From an uncultured Blautia sp. (lineage in GTDB: Bacteria > Bacillota > Clostridia > Lachnospirales > Lachnospiraceae): DNA of 7,395 bases. The translations under genes and the position numbers were made by a program. The notes under the pieces are model-generated. The model was not told where the DNA came from. It did not search any database and worked only from the letters and a program-made list of their open reading frames with translations. Within the stretch, counting starts at the first letter, position 1; the number at the start of each line of letters is the position of its first letter. Shown here in pieces: positions 1 to 5,068 of the stretch. The DNA lies in contig CAKRYE010000081.1 of the NCBI GenBank assembly GCA_934426285.1, positions 1 through 7,395 of the forward strand. The letters are read 5' to 3'.

Positions 1-89
1 AGGGAGCTGCAGCTTACAAGCTCTACACAGGACTGGAAATGCCAACAGCTGAATACCAGAAATTCCAGGAAGAAAACGAAAACAAATAA
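1..89 (+). CDS. C-terminal end of an upstream gene, possibly a flavoprotein reductase (partial)
   Basis: An open frame enters from the left edge (first complete codon at position 3) and stops at TAA 87-89. It encodes 28 residues: a small Ala-rich start (GAAAYKLYTG) followed by a Glu/Lys/Asn-rich tail. The beginning resembles the last helix of fumarate-reductase/urocanate-reductase type FAD flavoproteins, where a Gly-rich FAD-contacting segment is followed by an Ala-rich helix and a charged tail; this is pattern memory only and the piece is too short to assign. The next gene starts 65 bp downstream with no visible promoter or terminator between, so the two are probably cotranscribed. If it is a reductase it could be another enzyme of the quinate/shikimate-related unit proposed for this window. 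Reality of the coding end: fairly sure. Family: weak. Confidence 0.5.
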   Translation, partial: GAAAYKLYTGLEMPTAEYQKFQEENENK

Positions 90-100
90 TCATGAACAGC

Positions 101-120
101 AACAAGCAATAACAAGCAAT
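101..120. repeat. Tandem 10-bp direct repeat
   Basis: AACAAGCAAT occurs twice head to tail at 101-110 and 111-120, in the short gap between the partial upstream gene and the MFS transporter gene. A degenerate third unit (GACAAATGAC) follows. It leaves the transporter's ribosome binding site (AGGAG, 144-148) untouched. It is probably a replication-slippage product with no known role. Confidence 0.7.
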
Positions 121-154
121 GACAAATGACTTCACAATAACCTAGGAGACCAAA

Positions 155-1354
155 ATGAAACAGAAAACAAACAAAATGCTCATTTTCACCTCCCTTGCAG
201 CATATTTCACCTATTTCATCCATGGAATCGGTGCTTCTATCCTGGGGCAGTACAAACCGGAGTTTGCAGCTGCCTGGGGTGCGAAGCCCCTGGCTGATGG
301 CACCCTGGATGTAAGTATGGTAGTATCTGTAATTGCAGCCCTTGGACTGGGACGTCTGATTTCCCTTCCTTTCTCCGGTCCTCTCTCTGACAAATATGGA
401 AGAAAACTGAGCGGAATTATCGGTGTGCTCTGTTATGTGGCATACTTCTTTGGAATGGCCAATTCCACATCCATGGCAATGGGATATGCCTTTGCAGTGA
501 TCGGCGGAATCGCAAACTCTTTCCTTGATACCTGCGTAAGCCCTACCTGTATGGAAATCTATGTAAACAACCCGTCAGTAGCCAACCTGTTTACAAAATT
601 TTCCATCTGCCTGAGCCAGTTCCTGCTTCCGTTCCTGATTGGAATCGTAGCATCTGCAAATATGTCATACAAGACAATCTTTATTGTTGCAGGTATCGCG
701 ATCCTCATTGACGGAATCCTGATACTGATCCTTCCTTTCCCGGCGAGAGAGAAGAAAGTACAGGCTAAAGCTGATAAGAAGAAATCCGGACACAAGATTT
801 CCCCTGCAGCGATCGCAGCAATCCTGATCGGATTCACCAGCTCCTCAACCTTTATGTTATGGCTGAACTGTAACCAGGAGCTTGCCCGTTCCTACGGTAT
901 GGCAGACCCTTCAAAGATCCAGTCCCTGTATGCCCTGGGAACTGCAACTGCCATCCTTGCAACAGCAGCTTTTATCAAAAAAGGTCTGAAAGAGATTAAC
1001 GTTCTGATCCTCTATCCGTTAATCTCCACAATCATGCTGGCTCTCTGCTACTTTATCCAGGCCCCGTTTATCTGTCTGGTAGGCGGCTTTGTAATCGGAT
1101 ATGCAGGTGCAGGCGGAGTTCTCCAGCTGGCAGTTTCCACCACAGCAGAGTTCTTCCCTGAGAATAAGGGAACAGCAACCTCACTGGTAATGATCGCATC
1201 CAGCATCGCGAACTACACAATCTTAAGCCTTGCGGGATACATTACTAAAGTAGGCGGAAGCAGTGCTCCGAGAATGATCCTTCTTCTGAACATGGCAGTG
1301 ACCATCGTCGGTATCCTGCTTGCCCTCTTTGTAAAGAAGAACAGAAATAAGTAA
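155..1354 (+). CDS. MFS transporter, YdiN/YdiM-like
   Basis: A 399-residue major facilitator superfamily permease of the inner membrane, expected to have about 12 membrane helices in two halves split by a Lys-rich cytoplasmic loop at residues ~197-213. The MFS motif A is intact between helices 2 and 3 (GPLSDKYGRK, residues 75-84). Several stretches recall E. coli YdiN/YdiM: YFTYFIHGI near residue 17, LGLGRLIS at 63-70, GGIANSFLD near 117, and FVIGYAGAGGVLQLAVS followed by EFFP near 312-335. In E. coli, ydiN lies next to ydiB and aroD, and members of both families are encoded further right in this window, so quinate, shikimate or a related hydroxy-acid is a reasonable cargo, though the substrate is not proven. 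The start is fixed by AGGAG at 144-148, six bases before ATG. The length is normal and nothing is broken. Probably cotranscribed with the truncated gene to its left. Confidence 0.9.
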   Translation: MKQKTNKMLIFTSLAAYFTYFIHGIGASILGQYKPEFAAAWGAKPLADGTLDVSMVVSVIAALGLGRLISLPFSGPLSDKYGRKLSGIIGVLCYVAYFFGMANSTSMAMGYAFAVIGGIANSFLDTCVSPTCMEIYVNNPSVANLFTKFSICLSQFLLPFLIGIVASANMSYKTIFIVAGIAILIDGILILILPFPAREKKVQAKADKKKSGHKISPAAIAAILIGFTSSSTFMLWLNCNQELARSYGMADPSKIQSLYALGTATAILATAAFIKKGLKEINVLILYPLISTIMLALCYFIQAPFICLVGGFVIGYAGAGGVLQLAVSTTAEFFPENKGTATSLVMIASSIANYTILSLAGYITKVGGSSAPRMILLLNMAVTIVGILLALFVKKNRNK

Positions 1355-1402
1355 GCCAGTAAGCGATAGAAATAAATAAGATACAGAAATCCTGTGATAT
1401 TG

Positions 1403-1471
1403 AAATCCAATCTAACTGAAGATACGTTTGGACGTTATAAGCTTCAAATTTTTTCCGGTCGGATTGGATTT
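1403..1471. repeat. 10-bp inverted repeat enclosing the terminator hairpin
   Basis: AAATCCAATC at 1403-1412 is the exact reverse complement of GATTGGATTT at 1462-1471, with 49 bases between them that include the terminator-like hairpin. The right arm overlaps the palindrome at 1467-1481, so the two pairings would exclude each other in RNA. Everything lies upstream of the likely permease promoter and so belongs to the 3' end of the MFS transcript or to a DNA-level operator. The role is unknown. Confidence 0.55.
1416..1454 (+). terminator. Terminator-like hairpin with T-run after the MFS gene
   Basis: TGAAG (1417-1421) pairs with CTTCA (1442-1446). Inside, ATA/TAT and CGT/ACG continue the stem with two bulges around a TTGG loop (1428-1431). 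After two A residues comes a run of six T (1449-1454). It begins 62 bases past the MFS stop codon. The stem is AT-rich and bulged, so termination is probably partial. Confidence 0.5.
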
Positions 1472-1481
1472 TATTAAAATC
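1467..1481. promoter_or_regulatory. 15-bp palindrome, possible operator for the permease gene
   Basis: GATTTTA-T-TAAAATC is a perfect palindrome with 7-base arms and one central base. It sits four bases upstream of the proposed -35 box (1486) of the permease promoter, a usual place for a regulator site. No regulator gene lies in the window, so the binding protein cannot be named. AT-rich palindromes also arise by chance. Confidence 0.4.
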
Positions 1482-1485
1482 TGGA

Positions 1486-1515
1486 TTGTCTAAAAATTAA
1501 CAAGAAAGATAGAAT
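1486..1515 (+). promoter_or_regulatory. Sigma-A-like promoter for the permease gene
   Basis: TTGTCT (1486-1491) and TAGAAT (1510-1515) are separated by 18 bases. Transcription would begin near 1522, giving a leader of about 48 bases to the permease ATG. This agrees with a terminator just upstream and with the permease being transcribed separately from the MFS gene. Confidence 0.55.
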
Positions 1516-1569
1516 ATACAAGGTGAAACATAGAAGTAATCTAACAATTCACTGAAAAGGAGAATTTGT

Positions 1570-2958
1570 ATGGCAAATACAAGAACACAAAGAAGAGAAA
1601 ATGAACTGCCCTACATCCCCTTTGGACCATTTCAGATAAGACTTCCATTTATACACTACAAGATAGAATCTGTTGAGTTCATTCAGGGTCTGATCCTGGG
1701 CGTTACTGCGCTGGCTGCTGTTCCGTATCTGGAGCAGTATCTGGGGCTTCCTTATGAGCTGGCGTGGAGCTGTGTAATTATTGAAACCTTCCTTTATCTG
1801 CTTCACAGCCTGCTTGGCGATCCGGTAGTACCGGGGTGGATCACACCCACACTGCCGCTGACTATTGTATTTCTGGAAGGCTTCCCTATAGGAAAAGAGC
1901 GAATACAGGCTATGATCGCACTGCAGATGCTGGTAGGTCTGGTATTTATCTTTATGGGTGTGACCAGACTGGCGGATAAATTTGTTCATGCAGTTCCCAA
2001 TTCTGTCAAAGGCGGAATCCTTCTTGCAGCACCTGTTACAGTTATGGCAGGGCAGCTGGGAGAGAATGGAAATATGCACAAATATCCTCTGGCTATTGTT
2101 GCAGGTGTAGGTCTTCTGATCCTGATCAGCTTCTCTGACAAATATCAGGAGAAGAGAAAAAACAATAAGTTTCTTGATCTGGTTGCAAGATACGGAAATC
2201 TTTTCCCCTATCTTATCGCAATGGTAGTAGGACTTCTGGTTGGCGAACTGGATGCTCCGGGACTGGAGATTGGTACTTTTATCAAGATTCCTCAGTTCAA
2301 AGATATCATTGATCAGGTGAGTATCTTCGGCGTAGGGATTCCTCCTGCATCTATGTTTATCAAAGCATTGCCACTGGCACTGGTGTGCTATGTTATTGCA
2401 TTTGGTGATTTTGTTACTACAGAGACTCTGGTATCAGAGGCACGTCAGGCAAGAGATGATGAGTATATTGATTTCAATTCCAGCCGTTCCAATCTGGTCA
2501 GCGGTCTGAGAAACCTGATCCTGTCCATCATCGCACCATTTCCTCCCCTTTCCGGTCCGTTATGGGTTGGAATGACTGTATCCGTATCCATGCGTTACAA
2601 AGAAGGAAAGAAAGCTATGAAGTCTCTTCTCGGAGGAATGGCTTCTTTCAGACTGGCCACATTCTTAAGTGTGCTGATCATTCCTGTGGTAAGCTTCTTC
2701 CGCCCGATCTTCGGAGTGGGATCTTCCATCACTCTGATGTTCCAGGCATTTGTATGTGCGAGAATTGGTATGGATTACTGCAAGAGCGACAGAGACAAGA
2801 TGATCGCAGGCGTAATGGCAGCAGTCCTCGCAACCCAGGGAACCGCATGGGCATCTGCATGGGCACTGGCAGTTGGCTTCGGACTGAATATTTTCCTGTC
2901 CAACTGGAATCCACTTGAGAAAAAAGAACAAGAGAATAATTTAGAAGAAATGAAATAA
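1570..2958 (+). CDS. Polytopic permease with UraA/SulP-like (nucleobase/anion transporter) features
   Basis: A 462-residue membrane protein with a hydrophilic N-terminus (~30 residues), many hydrophobic helices throughout, and a charged Lys/Glu-rich tail (residues ~449-462). Length and motifs fit the 7+7 helix inverted-repeat fold of NCS2 nucleobase permeases and SulP anion carriers: a Pro/Gly-rich broken helix (DPVVPGWITPTLPL, 84-97), an acidic pair in a later helix (AFGDFVTTET, 277-286), and PPLSGPLWVG (325-334), where this fold places its second half-helix. It lacks the usual uracil or xanthine permease signatures that I can recognise, so a nucleobase cargo should not be assumed. Its setting beside quinate/shikimate enzymes suggests a carboxylate cargo, as an inference. 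The start is secured by AAGGAG at 1557-1562, seven bases before ATG. It has its own promoter upstream and a strong hairpin terminator right at its stop codon. Fold moderately sure, substrate unknown. Confidence 0.75.
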   Translation: MANTRTQRRENELPYIPFGPFQIRLPFIHYKIESVEFIQGLILGVTALAAVPYLEQYLGLPYELAWSCVIIETFLYLLHSLLGDPVVPGWITPTLPLTIVFLEGFPIGKERIQAMIALQMLVGLVFIFMGVTRLADKFVHAVPNSVKGGILLAAPVTVMAGQLGENGNMHKYPLAIVAGVGLLILISFSDKYQEKRKNNKFLDLVARYGNLFPYLIAMVVGLLVGELDAPGLEIGTFIKIPQFKDIIDQVSIFGVGIPPASMFIKALPLALVCYVIAFGDFVTTETLVSEARQARDDEYIDFNSSRSNLVSGLRNLILSIIAPFPPLSGPLWVGMTVSVSMRYKEGKKAMKSLLGGMASFRLATFLSVLIIPVVSFFRPIFGVGSSITLMFQAFVCARIGMDYCKSDRDKMIAGVMAAVLATQGTAWASAWALAVGFGLNIFLSNWNPLEKKEQENNLEEMK

Positions 2959-3007
2959 AAAACAAGAAGAACAGCCGTGAGTTGAGGGCTGTTCTTCTTG
3001 TTTTTTA
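2956..3007. terminator. Strong bidirectional intrinsic terminator
   Basis: A perfect 21-base inverted repeat: 2956-2976 pairs with 2987-3007 around a 10-base loop. The GC-rich top of the stem (ACAGCC/GGCTGT) is followed by six T on the + strand (3001-3006); the six A of the left arm give six T on the - strand. The left arm overlaps the TAA stop of the permease. Placed between the convergent permease (+) and aroD (-) genes, it can end both transcripts; the 109 bases from here to the aroD stop hold nothing else recognisable. Confidence 0.92.
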
Positions 3008-3116
3008 AGGAGTCAAAACTATTCGAATTCAAATCAATCTTCTGCTGTCGGAGATGAGCGATACCAGACGACTATAGGCAAGAATAACATCTGATATCAC
3101 ATCATTCATCAACAGA

Positions 3117-3878
3117 TCACAGGCTGCTGTGAATAATATCCAGCACCTGCTTTAATTCATTCACACCGATCTGTCCCGGTGCGGAAGCTTTGGAAGCAGC
3201 GCCGAAGGTGAGAGCGGAGCCAAATGTCTCACCTGTAAGGCGGCTGACAACACCTGTTCCAGCCATGGACATGGTAATAATCGGGCGATTTGCATATTTC
3301 TCAGACATTTCCAGAGTAGCAGACAGCAGTGTGATAACATCCTGCTTACAGGTAGGCATTACTGCAATCTTAGGGATATCAGCACCCAGCTTCTGCATCA
3401 TGCAGAGACGTCGGATGATCTCCTCCTTCTCCGGAGTCTTAAAGAAATCATGGTTGGAAGCAATTACCTTTACACCTGCCTCATGAGCAGCATTGATGAT
3501 TGTCTTAACAACTTCATCGCCTGTAAATGCTTCTACATCGATTAAATCTACATAACCGCTCTGAGCAGCTGCAATATTTAAAGCAGCATAGTCACTTACA
3601 GAGATCTCTTTCTCTCCGCCTTCTTTGGAAGTACGGAATGTAAGGAGAACAGGAATGTCTTTTAAAACTTCCTGAAGCTCTTTGGCGGTTTCTAATACTT
3701 TCTCAGTAGCAAAGACATCATCAAACCAGTCTACACGCCACTCAACTACATCAACAGGAAGAGTAGTGATCTTTTTGGCTTCTTCGAGAATGTCTGTTTT
3801 TGTTTTTCCTACGATGGGAACGCAGATCTTAGGTCTGCCCTCGCCGATCACAGTGTTTTTTACCTGAACTGTGTTCAT
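3117..3878 (-). CDS. aroD: Type I 3-dehydroquinate dehydratase
   Basis: A 253-residue cytoplasmic (beta/alpha)8 enzyme interconverting 3-dehydroquinate and 3-dehydroshikimate (EC 4.2.1.10) through a Schiff base. All active-site residues known from the Salmonella/E. coli type I enzyme are present at the same numbers: Glu46 and Arg48 (VEWRVD), Arg82 (TFRTS), Glu86, His143 (SNHDF), the Schiff-base Lys170 (DIPKIAVMP), Arg213 (SRLTGE), and Ser232 with Gln236 (ASAPGQ). The length is typical and the gene is intact. GAGGA (3886-3890 on the + strand as TCCTC) lies seven bases before the ATG. It is the last of three - strand genes, 269 bp after the quinate/shikimate dehydrogenase gene, and has its own -10 box and operator-like palindrome, so it may be controlled separately. 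Type I enzymes serve biosynthesis in some bacteria, but the linkage to ydiB and transporters here favours a catabolic or exchange role (inference). Confidence 0.97.
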   Translation of the reverse strand: MNTVQVKNTVIGEGRPKICVPIVGKTKTDILEEAKKITTLPVDVVEWRVDWFDDVFATEKVLETAKELQEVLKDIPVLLTFRTSKEGGEKEISVSDYAALNIAAAQSGYVDLIDVEAFTGDEVVKTIINAAHEAGVKVIASNHDFFKTPEKEEIIRRLCMMQKLGADIPKIAVMPTCKQDVITLLSATLEMSEKYANRPIITMSMAGTGVVSRLTGETFGSALTFGAASKASAPGQIGVNELKQVLDIIHSSL

Positions 3879-3904
3879 CTGTTTATCCTCATATTTTCTG
3901 TTGT

Positions 3905-3934
3905 ATTATAGTAGTTCCGGATTATTATGGAACT
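3905..3934 (-). promoter_or_regulatory. aroD promoter -10 box with overlapping operator-like palindrome
   Basis: A consensus TATAAT on the - strand (3905-3910) lies 26 bases before the aroD ATG, giving a leader of roughly 20 bases. No good -35 box is visible at 16-18 bases spacing. The expected spacer and -35 region is instead occupied by an interrupted palindrome, AGTTCC-N10-GGAACT (3913-3918 and 3929-3934). A weak -35 plus a dyad in this place suggests control by a DNA-binding regulator, either repression or activation. The regulator is not in the window. Confidence 0.5.
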
Positions 3935-3943
3935 GTTATAAGA

Positions 3944-3961
3944 ATAACCGTAACATAACCG
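3944..3961. repeat. Two ATAACCG direct repeats one helical turn apart
   Basis: ATAACCG occurs at 3944-3950 and 3955-3961, exactly 11 bases apart, so both copies face the same side of the DNA. GTTAT (3935-3939) adds an inverted half-copy immediately beside them. They lie just upstream (relative to aroD) of the palindrome at the aroD promoter and could be activator half-sites. This is suggestive only. Confidence 0.4.
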
Positions 3962-3986
3962 CATGATCAACAGCTTTTTGAAGCAA

Positions 3987-4041
3987 ACTGCAGGATATGT
4001 ACATTTTGCGCGGAGTTATATATCAGTACATCTCCTGCAGT
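3987..4041. repeat. Large inverted repeat (16-bp arms, one mismatch) between ydiB and aroD
   Basis: The arm 3987-4002 (starting ACTGCAGGA) matches the reverse complement of 4026-4041 (ending TCCTGCAGT) at 15 of 16 positions, with a 23-base loop that contains GCGCGG. Chance repeats of this size are not expected in 270 bp. There is no clean T-run after the stem on either strand, so it is not a standard terminator. Possible roles are a structured RNA element of the ydiB-aroD transcript, a transcript-stabilising hairpin, or a protein-binding site. Confidence 0.75.
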
Positions 4042-4074
4042 ACACCGAAAAAGCGGTATATATCAAATATTATG

Positions 4075-4107
4075 TGCAGAAAGATCAGAGAAATGATCTG
4101 TTCTGCA
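4075..4107. repeat. Second large inverted repeat after ydiB (13-bp arms, one bulge)
   Basis: TGCAGAA followed by AGATCA (4075-4087) pairs fully with TGATCT (4094-4099) and TTCTGCA (4101-4107), with one bulged G at 4100 and a six-base loop GAGAAA. On the - strand the stem is followed by an AT-rich but mixed stretch, not a T-run, so it may be a weak terminator or a 3'-end stabiliser for the ydiB transcript. A small third stem, GATACC-GTCA-GGTATC (4134-4149), overlaps the ydiB stop codon. Confidence 0.7.
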
Positions 4108-4147
4108 TCACAATATGAGATATCCTTACTGAAGATACCGTCAGGTA

Positions 4148-5026
4148 TCAGTCATCATAGGAGATGTGAAGAATCTCTTTCATATGTTCAATCGGCATTG
4201 GTTCGCCTGTCCATAACTCAAATGCAGCGGAACCCTGGAATAACATCATTCCCAGACCATTCATAGTCTTGCATCCTACCTCCTTGGCCATGGAACGCAT
4301 CTTTGTCTCCAGTGGAGAGTAAGGAACATCAATAACGATCAGCTCAGGACGGAAATAGGATTTGTCCGGAACAACGGACTGGCCTTCAAGAGGTTTCATT
4401 CCCACACCTGTAGCATTTACGAAGATGTAGCTGTCATTCATTTCCGCTTTCAGCTTGTCAAGGTCTGCCAGATCATAAAGAACTGCATGGCAGGAGGTCT
4501 TTGTGTTGATCTTCTCAACTGTAGACACTGCACGGTTCCAGAATTCATCCTTGCGGTTGAAAATTGTGATCTCAGCAACACCGTCCAAAGCAGCCTGGAT
4601 CTCGATGGCAGTGGCAGCACCGCCTGCACCAACGATGGTCATTTTCTTTCCGATCACATCAATGTCATTGTCTTTCAGAGAGGACATAAATCCGATACCG
4701 TCAGTGATATGTCCTGTAAGATGACCATTGTCATTTACGATAGTATTAACTGCACCGCATAACTGGGCTGCAGGAGAGAGTTCATCCAGATATTGTCCAA
4801 CCAGAGTTTTGTTTGGCATGGAAACATTGGAGCCTCTCATTTTAAGTGTACGGATAGCCTTTACTGCGTCCTCGATCTCATCTGCTCCAACCTCGAATGC
4901 GAGATAAGCGTAATCATATCCCAGCTTTGCAAAAGCCTCGTTCTGCATTGCAGGGGAACTGGAGTGTCGGATCGGGTAAGCCATGAGGCCGATCAATTCA
5001 GTGTGTCCGGTAATTCTTTCTGCCAT
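4148..5026 (-). CDS. ydiB: Quinate/shikimate dehydrogenase, YdiB type
   Basis: A 292-residue cytoplasmic oxidoreductase that oxidises quinate and shikimate to 3-dehydroquinate and 3-dehydroshikimate, or the reverse (EC 1.1.1.282). The N-terminal part, ELIGLMAYPIRHSSSPAMQN (10-29), is almost the E. coli YdiB sequence as I recall it. Lys73 (NVSMPNK) and Asp109 (ITDG) are the catalytic pair; the nucleotide loop is GAGGA (133-137). Asp160 in NRKDEFW corresponds to YdiB Asp158, which lets that enzyme use NAD as well as NADP; AroE enzymes carry an NRT-type motif there. GQSVV, MNGLGMMLFQG with Gln264, and LWTGEPMPIE complete the match. Start choice: an in-frame ATG at 5044 lies upstream, but its region has no ribosome site, whereas AAGGGG (5035-5040) is eight bases before the ATG at 5024-5026, giving MAERITGH. 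The gene begins 42 bases after the oxidoreductase stop, so the two probably form one operon. Intact and of normal length. Confidence 0.93.
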   Translation of the reverse strand: MAERITGHTELIGLMAYPIRHSSSPAMQNEAFAKLGYDYAYLAFEVGADEIEDAVKAIRTLKMRGSNVSMPNKTLVGQYLDELSPAAQLCGAVNTIVNDNGHLTGHITDGIGFMSSLKDNDIDVIGKKMTIVGAGGAATAIEIQAALDGVAEITIFNRKDEFWNRAVSTVEKINTKTSCHAVLYDLADLDKLKAEMNDSYIFVNATGVGMKPLEGQSVVPDKSYFRPELIVIDVPYSPLETKMRSMAKEVGCKTMNGLGMMLFQGSAAFELWTGEPMPIEHMKEILHISYDD

Positions 5027-5068
5027 TATAATAGCCCCTTTCATAATTTGTTGTAAAGTCTTGATTTT

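Noticed and set aside
93..113. Tiny frame ATG-AAC-AGC-AAC-AAG-CAA-TAA as a leader peptide for the MFS gene
   Set aside because: There is no ribosome site before it, and its codons are mostly the AACAAGCAAT tandem repeat, so it is probably meaningless.
3879..4147. T-box or known amino-acid riboswitch upstream of aroD
   Set aside because: I found no T-box core sequence and no classical terminator/antiterminator with a T-run, and the aroD -10 box lies downstream of the large stems, so they would not be in the aroD leader unless reading through from ydiB.
3997..4266. An 89-codon + strand frame across the ydiB-aroD gap and the end of ydiB
   Set aside because: It runs over both inverted repeats and into the antisense of ydiB, has no Shine-Dalgarno sequence before its ATG, and its product shows no recognisable pattern.
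4148..5026. Calling this gene biosynthetic aroE
   Set aside because: The cofactor loop NRKDEFW with Asp160 and long stretches of identity recalled from E. coli YdiB, including the MAYPIRHS and LWTG segments, fit the quinate/shikimate dehydrogenase branch better than AroE.
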